Shown piece by piece: positions 35,476 through 44,390 of a stretch of DNA of 52,928 nucleotides (position 1 is the stretch's first letter; each line of letters begins with the position of its first letter). The notes beneath the pieces were generated by a model. It saw only the letters and a program-made list of their open reading frames with translations. It made no database searches and was not told the origin of the DNA. Position numbers and translations under genes: made by a program. Origin of the DNA: Candidatus Aceula lacicola (GTDB lineage: Bacteria; Omnitrophota; Gorgyraeia; Zapsychrales; Aceulaceae); assembly GCA_030765785.1 (NCBI GenBank), contig JAVCCC010000056.1, forward strand, positions 1 to 52,928. Reading direction: 5' to 3'.

Positions 35476-37937
35476 CAAACAACTATGTTTACGATTTTAT
35501 TGGGAACAATAATAAAGCGTTTTATGGTTTTACCAGCGACATGCTCTTTGATTTTATCGTCAGATAAAACGATCTCTCTTAGAGACGCTTCATCGGCATC
35601 CAGCGGCACTTGGAATTTGCCGCGTACTTTACCATTAACCTGAGCGACAACCAAAACTTCATCAACCACAAGCGCTTTTTCATCATAAGTTGGCCAAGCG
35701 ACTTCACTAATGGTTTTATCTTTCTTGCCAATCTTTTGCCAAAGTTCTTCGCATAAATGAGGAGCAATGGGAGCAAGCAGCAAAGCAAACACCTTACACG
35801 TCTGATTAACCAATCCTTGTTTTGGATCAGCATATTTATATTTTTCTGCATGATTCAGTAAAATCATTAATGCACTAATCGCCGTATTAAATTTATAATT
35901 TGAAAGATCTTCTGTTACCTTCTTTATGGTTCCATTTATTTGACGATTAAGCTCTTTGTCTTCGTCATCAAAATCTTTTTCTTCTGATTGCCCTGAAGTA
36001 AACCGATCGTCAATGTAATGAGAAACGCGACTCAAAAACTTCCACGCCCCCTCAACTGCGTTATCATTCCACTCTAGCTGATCTTCCGGCGGTGCCGCAA
36101 AAAGAATTGATAAACGAAGTGCGTCAGTACCATATTTCTCAATCACAGCGTCAGGATCAACAGTGTTGCCTTTAGATTTAGACATGACCTCACCATCTTT
36201 TAAAACCATGCCTTGCGTTAAAAGTCGCGTAAATGGTTCATCAAATTTTATCAATCCTAAATCTTTAAAGAATTTTGTAAAAAATCTTGAATACAAAAGA
36301 TGCAAGATAGCATGCTCAATGCCGCCAATATATTGATCAACTGGCATCCAATAATCCGCATCTTTTTTAGAAAAAACTTCTTTTTCGTTGTGAGCTGAAC
36401 AGTAACGAAGATAATACCAAGACGAATCAAAAAATGTCGCCATAGTATCTGTTTCACGTTTAGCATCCTTTTTACATTTAGGACACTTCACGTTTACAAA
36501 ATCCTTGCACTTAGCCAAAGGACTTCCACCCTCACCTGTAATTTTAATATCCTCAGGAAGCACAACAGGTAGATTTTTTTCAAACACTGGCACAACGCCA
36601 CAAGTATCACAATAAATAACTGGTATCGGTGTTCCCCAATAACGCTGACGAGAAATCAACCAATCACGCAAACGCCAATGCACAACACTTTTACCGATCT
36701 TTTCTTTCTCCATCCAATCAGAAATTTTCTTTAAAGAATCAACATTACCAATACCATTAAATTGCTCAGAATTTACCAGAACACCCTCATCTTCATAGGC
36801 CTCATCCAAAACATCAGAAGAAATATCAGGCCTCTTTGAATCTTGAATAACAATACACATTGGCAACTTGTGCTCTTTCGCAAACAAAAAGTCTCTTTGG
36901 TCATGAGCCGGTACAGCCATGATTGCACCCGTTCCATATTCCATTAAAACATAATCAGCAACCCAAATCGGAATCTTTTCATTGTTCACAGGATTAATCG
37001 CATAACTTCCTATAAAAATACCTTCTTTTTTAAGTCCCCCTGCAATACGATCGGTTTTGCTGACCTTCGCAATCTTTTCACAAAACGCTGCAACTTCTTT
37101 TTCTTGGGGAATACCTTTAATGAGATTAGAAACAAGTGGATGTTCCGGAGCTAAAACAACATAGGTGGCACCAAAAATCGTATCTTGGCGCGTTGTAAAA
37201 ACCGGCAGATTCTCGCCAGTCCTTTCAACCTTAAAATAAATCTCGACACCATAGCTTTTGCCAATCCAATTCTTTTGCATCGCGACAACGCGCTCTGGCC
37301 AATCTTTAAGCGTATCAAGATCTTCTAAAAGCTTCTCAGAATAATCTGTAATCTTCAAGTACCATTGATTTAAATCTTTTTGTGTAACTTCTGACTTGCA
37401 TCGCCAGCATTCACCCTGAATAACCTCTTCATTAGCTAAAGTCGTTTCACAGCTTGGACACCAATTCACAGATGAGGCTTTTTTATATGCAAGCCCCTTT
37501 TCCATCATCTTTAAGAAAATCCATTGATTCCATTTATAATAATCTTTATCACAAGTAGCGATTTCACGTGACCAATCATAAGAAAATCCCATCTTCTCAA
37601 AACCTTCATGCATCTCTTCAATACACCGATTAGTCCATTTGGAAGGATCCGTCTTATGTTTTATAGCAGCATTTTCAGCAGGTTGGCCAAAAGCATCATA
37701 GCCAATCGGATGAAGCACATTAAATCCTTGCATTTTCTTCATGCGGGCAATCACATCGGCAATAGTATAGTTTCGAACATGACCCATATGAATCTTGCCT
37801 GATGGATAAGGAAACATCTCAAGGACATAGTATTTTGGAATTTTTGTATCTTCTTTGACCTCAAAGACTTTGTTGTCTTTCCAAAATTCCTGCCACTTCT
37901 TCTCTAAACTTTTTATAGTCTGAATGTCGTAACTCAT
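35475..37937 (-). CDS. leuS: leucyl-tRNA synthetase
   Basis: 820 aa class I synthetase. HMGH (50-53, in [14 protein letters not shown]) is the HIGH box and [13 protein letters not shown] the KMSKS box. The CP1 editing domain is present ([22 protein letters not shown]). CPSCE...CWRC and CDTCG...CPKC pairs resemble zinc-binding segments. It is cytoplasmic and essential. It shares its last base with the EndoQ-like gene. Two palindromes lie immediately upstream, terminating the preceding gene. Confidence 0.97.
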   Translation of the reverse strand: MSYDIQTIKSLEKKWQEFWKDNKVFEVKEDTKIPKYYVLEMFPYPSGKIHMGHVRNYTIADVIARMKKMQGFNVLHPIGYDAFGQPAENAAIKHKTDPSKWTNRCIEEMHEGFEKMGFSYDWSREIATCDKDYYKWNQWIFLKMMEKGLAYKKASSVNWCPSCETTLANEEVIQGECWRCKSEVTQKDLNQWYLKITDYSEKLLEDLDTLKDWPERVVAMQKNWIGKSYGVEIYFKVERTGENLPVFTTRQDTIFGATYVVLAPEHPLVSNLIKGIPQEKEVAAFCEKIAKVSKTDRIAGGLKKEGIFIGSYAINPVNNEKIPIWVADYVLMEYGTGAIMAVPAHDQRDFLFAKEHKLPMCIVIQDSKRPDISSDVLDEAYEDEGVLVNSEQFNGIGNVDSLKKISDWMEKEKIGKSVVHWRLRDWLISRQRYWGTPIPVIYCDTCGVVPVFEKNLPVVLPEDIKITGEGGSPLAKCKDFVNVKCPKCKKDAKRETDTMATFFDSSWYYLRYCSAHNEKEVFSKKDADYWMPVDQYIGGIEHAILHLLYSRFFTKFFKDLGLIKFDEPFTRLLTQGMVLKDGEVMSKSKGNTVDPDAVIEKYGTDALRLSILFAAPPEDQLEWNDNAVEGAWKFLSRVSHYIDDRFTSGQSEEKDFDDEDKELNRQINGTIKKVTEDLSNYKFNTAISALMILLNHAEKYKYADPKQGLVNQTCKVFALLLAPIAPHLCEELWQKIGKKDKTISEVAWPTYDEKALVVDEVLVVAQVNGKVRGKFQVPLDADEASLREIVLSDDKIKEHVAGKTIKRFIIVPNKIVNIVV

Positions 37938-37989
37938 AGAAATCTATTTTATACTAATATTAATATTTTTAAAGGAAAATATTAAAGAC

Positions 37990-38020
37990 AAAAAATGGGC
38001 AAGCTTTTAAAAGCTTGCCC
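37990..38020 (-). terminator. rho-independent terminator after the AdoMetDC-like gene
   Basis: A perfect palindrome, 10-nt arms GGGCAAGCTT / AAGCTTGCCC (37997-38020), is followed on the minus strand by ATTTTTTG. It lies between the AdoMetDC-like stop and leuS. Confidence 0.8.
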
Positions 38021-38031
38021 TTGTAAAATTA

Positions 38032-38069
38032 AAGATAGGCTATGTTTTTATAAAAACATAGCCTATCTT
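38032..38069. repeat. perfect 38-bp palindrome
   Basis: Arms of 19 nt (AAGATAGGCTATGTTTTTA and its exact complement) with no spacer, 18 bp from the AdoMetDC-like stop and 11 bp before the terminator hairpin. Could be a second terminator stem or a binding site. Confidence 0.8.
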
Positions 38070-38087
38070 CCTTTACCTTCTTATTTC

Positions 38088-38558
38088 TTAAACCCCAACT
38101 TCTAAATCTTTCTGATCAATCGTAACTTTTGGCGTTGACTCTGCCTTGTCTACAACAATGGTGTGATAATTAGTATCTGTCTTAAAATAATCTAACCCTC
38201 GCTCAATATATTGCTCATCTGTTTTCTTCGGATCAAAAAACTTTCGACACATCTCCCTAGCAACTTCAAGATCAAAAGCCTTACAGCAATAAACATCTAC
38301 AGAAATATAATTTTTCGGCGTAAGCGTATGAATAACAATAGAGCTTTCAATCAAGGGCGCCCAACCCGAAAGACCAGCTTTATCTGGAAAACGAACTTCA
38401 TCACTTCTAAAAATATTTGGCGGAGCTTGCTTTTCCATACCTAACGCATCAACAATATCATCTAAGAATTGATAGCACAAAGAAAGGTCATCACACACAC
38501 CTTCTTTGCATTCGTATAAATCTAAAAGCAATTGATATCCAAATATTTGATTCGTCAT
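38088..38558 (-). CDS. divergent S-adenosylmethionine decarboxylase-like protein
   Basis: 156 aa with the SpeD-type fold. FGYQLLLDLYEC near the N-terminus matches the family opening (GRHLLLDLYGC). The self-processing site, normally ESH(I/V), reads ESSIVIHT (Glu71, Ser72, Ser73), so the Ser that becomes the pyruvoyl group is kept while the His is changed. IHTLTPKNYISVDVYCC supplies the later His and Cys. If processed, it would decarboxylate AdoMet for polyamine synthesis; if not, it is a SpeD homologue with a new role, such as another amino-acid decarboxylase. No spermidine synthase is adjacent. Two palindromes follow the stop. Confidence 0.8.
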   Translation of the reverse strand: MTNQIFGYQLLLDLYECKEGVCDDLSLCYQFLDDIVDALGMEKQAPPNIFRSDEVRFPDKAGLSGWAPLIESSIVIHTLTPKNYISVDVYCCKAFDLEVAREMCRKFFDPKKTDEQYIERGLDYFKTDTNYHTIVVDKAESTPKVTIDQKDLEVGV

Positions 38559-38649
38559 TTTTTCTTTTATCCTTCCAAACTCAAATTATTTTATAGGATA
38601 ACTATCTTTATACTATAAATACATCAATAAAAGCAAGAAAAAAACTTTT

Positions 38650-38853
38650 TTAATTATAAAAAATCATCAAAACAAAAAATGCTAATAAAACACAAAAAGT
38701 CATAAAAAATAGCACAACCTTAAAATTCGAATACCGAATTCTTCCTAAAAATCCTTTTCCTGCTCTCTCAAGACTTTGACCGCAATGATGACACAAAAGA
38801 GCATCATCATCGATAATCAACATTCCACAATGCGGGCAAGTATATTCACTCAT
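38650..38853 (-). CDS. zinc-ribbon membrane protein
   Basis: 67 aa. Residues 5-25 form a short zinc ribbon (CPHCGM and CHHCGQ, four cysteines) and residues 44-65 a single transmembrane helix (VVLFFMTFCVLLAFFVLMIF). Start ATG with GGAGAG Shine-Dalgarno. The zinc ribbon would face the cytoplasm. No function is known for such proteins. It lies alone, 91 bp before the AdoMetDC-like gene, after a structured intergenic region. Confidence 0.8.
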   Translation of the reverse strand: MSEYTCPHCGMLIIDDDALLCHHCGQSLERAGKGFLGRIRYSNFKVVLFFMTFCVLLAFFVLMIFYN

Positions 38854-38891
38854 CTGCTCTCCTTTAAATGAACACGTAATTCATGGAACAT

Positions 38892-38983
38892 CCGTGAACA
38901 TAAATCACGGTGCAAATTTATCCCGACACGCGAAGCGTGTCGGGATTAATGTATTAGTCGGCATCGATCTAATAAAGGATGCC
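38892..38983. repeat. cluster of three inverted repeats between mnmG and the zinc-ribbon gene
   Basis: CCGTGA/TCACGG (38892-38910), an 11-bp stem TCCCGACACGC/GCGTGTCGGGA with GAA loop (38921-38945), and GGCATC/GATGCC (38960-38983). The middle one is a likely mnmG terminator; a T run after it is weak. The remaining bases, to 39031, contain the element listed at 39008. Confidence 0.55.
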
Positions 38984-39007
38984 CAGCATACATAAATCGA
39001 TTTTGCG

Positions 39008-39031
39008 AGTCCAAAACCCTAGCGGGACGAG
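39008..39031. repeat. intergenic hairpin-like element, copy B
   Basis: Starts AGTCC and ends GGACGAG, with CCCTAGC between. It shares blocks in the same order with 15017-15038. It lies immediately after the mnmG stop on the minus strand. Confidence 0.3.
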
Positions 39032-40921
39032 TCAGAACTTTCCATTATTTAACTTCTTTCTTAAATAAATCATCAAGATCGATATCGCTGCAGGGGTTAC
39101 CCCTGATATGCGATGTGCTTGCCCTAATGTTTGTGGGGCAAAATGTTTTAGCTTATGTTGAATTTCAATCGACAACCCAGAAATGCTAGAATAATCAAAT
39201 CCCGACGGAATTTTGATATATTCAAGATGTTTAAAGCGTTCGACATCTTTTTGTTGCCGTGCGATAAATCCTTGATATTTTATTTCATACTCAATTTGAT
39301 CAATAATCTGCTTTGAAAAATCTTTAAGCTCACCATCAAAAGGTGCAATCATTTCATAAGAAACTCCGGGACGTTTTAAAATTTCGGATAATCGCGTTGT
39401 GTTTCGCAAAGGCGCACTATGATTTTCCGTTAAAATTTTATTTATTCCTTCTCCAGGATCAATACGCATTTGTCGTAAGCGTTCGATTTGTTTTTCAATC
39501 ACATCATACTTTTCTTTTATCGCATCATAACGCTCTTTAGAAATAAGCCCTAAACGAAGGCCATGCTCGCACATACGCTTATCAGCGTTATCTTCACGTA
39601 CAATCAAACGATATTCAACACGTGAGGTAAACATACGATACGGCTCGTCTGTTCCCTTGGTAACTAAATCGTCAATTAAAACACCAGTATATGACTCATC
39701 CCGTCCTAAAATAAAAGGTTCTTGATTTTTTACCTTTAACGCAGCATTGATCCCAGCGACAAGTCCCTGGGCGGCGGCCTCTTCGTACCCTGTGGTTCCG
39801 TTGATTTGTCCAGCACAAAAAAGTCCTTCAATCCTTTTTGATTCCAGTGAAGACTTTAATTCCGTCGACGGAATGACAGCATGTTCAATCGAATATCCAT
39901 AACGCACAATACGCGCATTCTCAAGTCCTTTAATCGAATGTACCATTTTTTCTTGAACATCCTCTGGTAATCCTGTCGAAATTCCATTTGGATAATATAA
40001 ATCTTCATCCAATCCTTCTGGCTCTAAAAAAACTTGATGCCTTTCTTTATCAGAGAATTTTACTAATTTATCTTCAATCGAAGGACAGTAACGCACACCC
40101 GTAGACTTTATCTTTCCAGAATACATTGGAGAAAGATGAATATTATCTTTAATAATTTTATGCGTCCTTAAATTCGTAGCGGTAATATAGCAAGACAAAA
40201 GTTTTTGTGTTTCCGGAATCTCTGTCGTTAAAAAAGAAAACGGCACCGGAACCTCGTCGGAATCTTGGCGAACCATCTGCGTAAAATCAATCGTTTTTCC
40301 ATCAATGCGAGGCGGTGTTCCCGTTTTAAAACTTAGCAATTCAAATCCTAAACTTTTCAAACTATCGGCAAGCTTATTCGATGCTGACTCATCAATGCGA
40401 CCCGCGGACGTAGTTTTCTTACCAATATGAATCTTACCATTTAAAAATGTTCCTGGCGTCAAAACAACAGTTTTAGCATAAATTTCTTGCCCTGATTCCA
40501 ATCGAATACCATAGACTAAATTCTCACGCACTAAAATATCAAAAACTTTTCCTTCTAAAAAAAACAAATTTTCTTGATTGCGAACCACATCTTGCATATA
40601 CAACAAATACTGTTTTCGATCTGATTGACATCGTGACGAACGCACAGCTGGACCTTTTGACGCATTAAGCTGGCGAAATTGAATTCCTGTTTTATCTGCA
40701 GCTTTTCCCATTTCGCCTCCAAGAGCATCAATTTCTTTAACTAACTGTCCTTTACCTACACCCCCAATAGCAGGATTGCAACTCATCTGACCAATCGTAT
40801 CAAACGAAAAGTTCACCATTAAAGTACCGCAACCCATGCGAGCCGCCGCTAATGCCGCCTCAACGCCAGCATGGCCTGAACCTATGACAATACAATCATA
40901 TGTTTTATTTAATACATTCAT
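39032..40921 (-). CDS. mnmG: tRNA uridine-5-carboxymethylaminomethyl modification enzyme MnmG
   Basis: 629 aa, full length. The FAD-binding Rossmann motif is VIGSGHAGVEAALAAARMG at the N-terminus, followed by MSCNPAIGGVGKG and GTFLNGKIHIG blocks. The C-terminal domain begins near 460, and its tail GITPAAISILMIYL is the expected family ending. With MnmE it modifies U34 of several tRNAs; mnmE is not in the window. A 55-aa membrane protein gene precedes it by 12 bp under the promoter at 41141-41169. Confidence 0.97.
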   Translation of the reverse strand: MNVLNKTYDCIVIGSGHAGVEAALAAARMGCGTLMVNFSFDTIGQMSCNPAIGGVGKGQLVKEIDALGGEMGKAADKTGIQFRQLNASKGPAVRSSRCQSDRKQYLLYMQDVVRNQENLFFLEGKVFDILVRENLVYGIRLESGQEIYAKTVVLTPGTFLNGKIHIGKKTTSAGRIDESASNKLADSLKSLGFELLSFKTGTPPRIDGKTIDFTQMVRQDSDEVPVPFSFLTTEIPETQKLLSCYITATNLRTHKIIKDNIHLSPMYSGKIKSTGVRYCPSIEDKLVKFSDKERHQVFLEPEGLDEDLYYPNGISTGLPEDVQEKMVHSIKGLENARIVRYGYSIEHAVIPSTELKSSLESKRIEGLFCAGQINGTTGYEEAAAQGLVAGINAALKVKNQEPFILGRDESYTGVLIDDLVTKGTDEPYRMFTSRVEYRLIVREDNADKRMCEHGLRLGLISKERYDAIKEKYDVIEKQIERLRQMRIDPGEGINKILTENHSAPLRNTTRLSEILKRPGVSYEMIAPFDGELKDFSKQIIDQIEYEIKYQGFIARQQKDVERFKHLEYIKIPSGFDYSSISGLSIEIQHKLKHFAPQTLGQAHRISGVTPAAISILMIYLRKKLNNGKF

Positions 40922-40933
40922 TCTCTGTCTAAT

Positions 40934-41101
40934 TTATTTTGTTTTTACCGTGATATACGTATTGGCTAGAGTTAGAACAGCTAAAATAACAACAATGATG
41001 TTTAAATCTGTATAACGAAAACTTGTAAACGTAATCACCAAAATACCAATTAACGTTAATACCCATAGAGCATACATCATAATTGTAATTAATTTATTCA
41101 C
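40934..41101 (-). CDS. 55-aa two-helix membrane protein
   Basis: GTG at 41101 to TAA at 40934. The Shine-Dalgarno GGAGG lies 4 nt before the GTG. The peptide has two hydrophobic segments (about residues 7-25 and 34-50) separated by FRYTDLN. It is too short for ordinary gene lists. It precedes mnmG by 12 bp and shares its promoter. No family is recognised. Confidence 0.7.
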   Translation of the reverse strand: MNKLITIMMYALWVLTLIGILVITFTSFRYTDLNIIVVILAVLTLANTYITVKTK

Positions 41102-41140
41102 TTTTCCTCCACATGCTTTTCCTAATTTTTAACGCCTATA

Positions 41141-41169
41141 AGAATACCTTTTTCATGTTGTCTTGTCAA
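41141..41169 (-). promoter_or_regulatory. consensus promoter for the small membrane protein-mnmG unit
   Basis: TTGACA (41164-41169), 17-bp spacer, TATTCT (41141-41146) on the minus strand. Start about 33 nt before the GTG at 41101. The -35 lies inside a palindrome. Confidence 0.75.
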
Positions 41170-41175
41170 CAAGAC
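41160..41175. promoter_or_regulatory. operator-like palindrome over the -35
   Basis: Perfect arms GTCTTGT/ACAAGAC with 2-nt centre, fully covering the -35 element. No protein partner is known; the neighbouring LacI-family gene is one candidate. Confidence 0.4.
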
Positions 41176-41206
41176 TTAAGAAAGCTGGAATTATTTTAAA
41201 AGAATT

Positions 41207-42211
41207 TTAAATCTTGGGAGATGAGCAAGATTCGCGGACAACAAGCTCAGGGTCGAGCAAGCTTCTAACAGGCGTATGCCTGCGGCCACCGACAATCGCG
41301 TTAAGATGACGCACCGCATCTTCTGCCATCTTAAATAACGGCTGATGCATCGTTGTAAGACCAACGGAACCATATAAGCCACCTGGATTATCGTCAAATC
41401 CAATGACGGATAAATCTTCTGGAACCTTAAGACCTTTTTCAATGGCCACGTTAATAATTTCAAGAGCCATATCATCACTTGCTGAAAAAATAGCAGTAGG
41501 CTTATCTTTTAAGGAAAGCAGGTGCTCAAGCCCTAATCGAGCACTTCTTCGAGAATAATCACCTTCATAAATATAGTCATCGTTGATGGCGATATTTTTT
41601 TTCTTTAAAGCATCTTTGTAGCCCTGGAGTCTATGCAACCCGCTTTGGGTCTGAAGACTTCCGGTAACAGTGGCAATCTTTTGATGGTCAAGGCCAAGAA
41701 GATATTCTGTCGCTGTTTTGGCCCCTTTAACATTATCAACAGCAATATAATTGACCTTTAAATCTTCAACCACATTGTTAATAACCATGCATGGGATGCC
41801 TTCGGCAAGAGTAGCTTCGATTTGCTTACGGTTCTCAATGATGTCAGCAAAAATAACACCGCCAACATTGTTTGTATTGAGCGGGTTATACCCGTTAGTA
41901 ATATGAAAAATTAAATCAAGCTTTAGTGTTTCGCAGGCATGCCCAATGCCTCGAATAATTTCAATGGCATAAAACGAATGAAAAATGCCAGGGTATCCTG
42001 GCATGACAAGACCAACAGCAGTATTTAAGCCTTTAGCTAAACGCTGCGCACTAACATTAGGTTTAAAATTAAGGTGGGCAACCGCTTCTTCGACTTTAGC
42101 GCGATTTTTCTTGGAAACCGTTAAAACATTGTTGATAACACGAGAAACAGTGGTGATAGAAACCCCTGCTCGTGCCGCAACGTCTTCAATGCTGATTTTC
42201 TTTTTGCTCAC
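41207..42211 (-). CDS. LacI-family transcriptional regulator
   Basis: 334 aa. The N-terminal HTH reads SIEDVAARAGVSITTVSRVINN, the hinge helix PNVSAQRLAKG follows, and residues 60-330 are a sugar-binding periplasmic-protein-like domain (IIENRKQI, AVDNVKGAKTATEYLLG, FSASDDMALEIINVA, VIGFDDNPGG). It is probably a sugar-responsive repressor of the nearby glycan genes. The GTG start has no good Shine-Dalgarno and follows the coiled-coil gene by 15 bp, suggesting coupling. Confidence 0.93.
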   Translation of the reverse strand: MSKKKISIEDVAARAGVSITTVSRVINNVLTVSKKNRAKVEEAVAHLNFKPNVSAQRLAKGLNTAVGLVMPGYPGIFHSFYAIEIIRGIGHACETLKLDLIFHITNGYNPLNTNNVGGVIFADIIENRKQIEATLAEGIPCMVINNVVEDLKVNYIAVDNVKGAKTATEYLLGLDHQKIATVTGSLQTQSGLHRLQGYKDALKKKNIAINDDYIYEGDYSRRSARLGLEHLLSLKDKPTAIFSASDDMALEIINVAIEKGLKVPEDLSVIGFDDNPGGLYGSVGLTTMHQPLFKMAEDAVRHLNAIVGGRRHTPVRSLLDPELVVRESCSSPKI

Positions 42212-42226
42212 GGTAGTAGAAATACT

Positions 42227-43498
42227 CTATTTAACAACATCCCCGGCTTTAAGCGGCGCGGATATCTTAATGATATCAGCAGCAGAGATATCTTTTCGAA
42301 CTTGAATAACCTCTAGGTCTCCGATGTACTCGTCATTACGATACACTGTCAATTGGTCGCCGATCTTAATACCTGTTTCTTCACCAAGATCGATGATAAC
42401 AAAATTATTTTCATCATTAACACTAATAATCTCACCAGATGACATTAGAACAATTGGAGCGCCAAAACTTTCTTCTGCGCGTGCTGAAGAAGAACCATTG
42501 ACAATGATTGGCGGCAAGATAACTTCTTTTTTCTCGCTCGAAGAAACATCTTTGCGCAACTTTTCATCGATATCCATTTTGATATCCATGACTTCTTCAA
42601 TACGGCCTTGAACAATAATTTCAGTTTCAGCTAGTCTCTTCTCAACTTTTGCTTTCTGATCTTGAACCTTTGCGACGCTTTTTTCAAGTGCAAGCTTAAT
42701 ATTATTAAGCTGTTTGATTTGCGCACGCAACATTAAATTTTCATCTTTAATTCTTTCTAGTCGTTCATTAACATATTTCTTATCATTCTTTTCACGCACT
42801 AAAGCAATAGAAAGACTGTCGGTAATTTCACCATTATATGTCAGCTTCCTCTCAGCTTCCTCTCGAGCATTCTTTAAATACCCAACTTCCAAATCTAAAT
42901 CAGAATTCTTCTTTCGAAGCTCTTCAACATCCATTGCACCTTGATCTAACTCTGTTTCTAATTTACTAATGCGAATCTCAAGCTCTGTCTTTTCTCTTAA
43001 GATTCCTGCCCAATGTTCTTCATCTACTTTTCCACCCATAGAATCAAAATCAGGACCGCGCACGACAACAGGTTCTTTTTTTACAGCAGCTACTTTTTGC
43101 TTTTGTGCTTTCTGCAATTTTACAATTGCGTCATCGCGTTCTTTCTGCACTTCCTGATAACGAGATCGCCATTCTTCTTTTTCATCAATCGTTTCTTCGA
43201 CGCGCGATTTTAAATCTTGCATCCGACCAGAGAGAGCATCAATCTCATCTTCCAAGTCTTCTTTTTGAGATACAAGCGCCTCGGCTTTCTTTTTTATGTC
43301 GTCGACTTCGTCAGCAGCGGCTTTATTCTTTTGTTGATAGTCTAAAGCTTTTTTCTTATGCTCGACAACTTGTCCTTGCAATTGCGTATTCTTCTCATCA
43401 AGATCAGTCTTTTGGCTAAACGTCGATAAAGCAACGGCAACGCTTACAGCTAAAAGCAAACATAAAATAAAAATAACTTGTTTTGCTGCTTTTGACAT
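42227..43498 (-). CDS. membrane-anchored coiled-coil protein with C-terminal beta domain
   Basis: 423 aa. A signal anchor (about 7-26) precedes a long coiled coil (about 30-330, rich in Glu, Lys and Leu with heptads). A small beta domain follows at 365-423 (GEIISVNDENNFVIIDLGEETGIKI, GDQLTVYRN). Such domains occur in proteins of unknown function in diderms. It is likely anchored in the inner membrane with the coiled coil in the periplasm. The ribosome-binding site GAGGGGA is good. Function unknown; probably cotranscribed with the LacI gene. Confidence 0.75.
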   Translation of the reverse strand: MSKAAKQVIFILCLLLAVSVAVALSTFSQKTDLDEKNTQLQGQVVEHKKKALDYQQKNKAAADEVDDIKKKAEALVSQKEDLEDEIDALSGRMQDLKSRVEETIDEKEEWRSRYQEVQKERDDAIVKLQKAQKQKVAAVKKEPVVVRGPDFDSMGGKVDEEHWAGILREKTELEIRISKLETELDQGAMDVEELRKKNSDLDLEVGYLKNAREEAERKLTYNGEITDSLSIALVREKNDKKYVNERLERIKDENLMLRAQIKQLNNIKLALEKSVAKVQDQKAKVEKRLAETEIIVQGRIEEVMDIKMDIDEKLRKDVSSSEKKEVILPPIIVNGSSSARAEESFGAPIVLMSSGEIISVNDENNFVIIDLGEETGIKIGDQLTVYRNDEYIGDLEVIQVRKDISAADIIKISAPLKAGDVVK

Positions 43499-43632
43499 AA
43501 TTCCCCTCTTTGTATTAAAGTTAAAAAATAAAAGATAAATACATTTATATTATTAATTTTAATATATCAAACTATTAAATATAAAACAAGGAAAAGAATG
43601 TTTTTTTATCTATAAAATTCAAAAATAGAAAA

Positions 43633-43657
43633 GGGGGGGCAATAAAATTGCCCCCCC
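43633..43657 (-). terminator. G/C hairpin terminator after the lipoprotein gene
   Basis: Arms GGGGGGGCAAT / ATTGCCCCCCC with AAA loop, 27 bp after the stop at 43685. It is followed on the minus strand by TTTTCTATTTTTG. Confidence 0.85.
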
Positions 43658-43684
43658 CTTTTAAAAACATTTATTTCTAAAAAT

Positions 43685-44317
43685 TTATTCGTATCGAATA
43701 TCGTCTAAATAAAATATACAATTTTCTGGGTTCACGTCCACATTCGTTGACCAGGAAAAACCGCCACTAACATAAGAAAGGTCTTTTCCTCTCAAATCAA
43801 CAACATATTGTTTCCATTCTGGCGTCAAAACAACAGGTCCAATAAACGCTGTGTCTGTGTCTGGATAATCCCCCGTGATACCACCCATCTTAAATTCTTC
43901 AATACGCTCGCCACCCTTTTCTCCTTTGGCCCAAAATGTTAGCTTAGTTGCCCCCTCTAAGTTATACCCGCCTTTTCGATTACCCCAATTATTAGCTGGA
44001 TTTTGCCAATAAACACCGACCCAGCGTGCCCCTTGTTTAGAGCATTCAACATCATAGGCGATGCGAAGACAAGTTCTCTCAGAATGACAATCTTCTATCC
44101 AACGATTAGAAAATTCGAGACATGACCCATCTGGCATAAAACCAGAAGGAACAAAATGATTGTCCCGAGAACCAATATTGGTATAAACAGGAAAAGGTTT
44201 AAAAGAATTTTCAGCCTTGGTTTGCACTTCTTTTTCTGCTGCAGGAGTCGATGGTTGACCGCATCCGATCACAACAACGCATAAGAACAGAAAAAGGGCC
44301 TTGAGAATCTTGTTCAT
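43685..44317 (-). CDS. lipoprotein with carbohydrate-binding-like domain
   Basis: 210 aa from ATG 44317 (AAGGGG ribosome-binding site). Signal with VVIGCGQP gives lipidated Cys19. The mature part resembles a CBM/galactose-binding beta-sandwich: LRIAYDVECSKQGARWVGVYWQ, ATKLTFWAKGEKGGE, EWKQYVVDLRGKDLS and the typical ending IFYLDDIRYE. Likely glycan-binding. It follows the double-module gene and ends at a strong hairpin. Confidence 0.78.
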   Translation of the reverse strand: MNKILKALFLFLCVVVIGCGQPSTPAAEKEVQTKAENSFKPFPVYTNIGSRDNHFVPSGFMPDGSCLEFSNRWIEDCHSERTCLRIAYDVECSKQGARWVGVYWQNPANNWGNRKGGYNLEGATKLTFWAKGEKGGERIEEFKMGGITGDYPDTDTAFIGPVVLTPEWKQYVVDLRGKDLSYVSGGFSWSTNVDVNPENCIFYLDDIRYE

Positions 44318-44390
44318 ACGTCCCCTTTCAATAAAGCCTTTTACATCTTTACTTGCCATGGAATTTTTTCTATCGCTTTAAGCGAAGAAA

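Noticed and set aside
38032-38069. CRISPR repeat
   Set aside because: Single palindrome, no regularly spaced copies or spacers.
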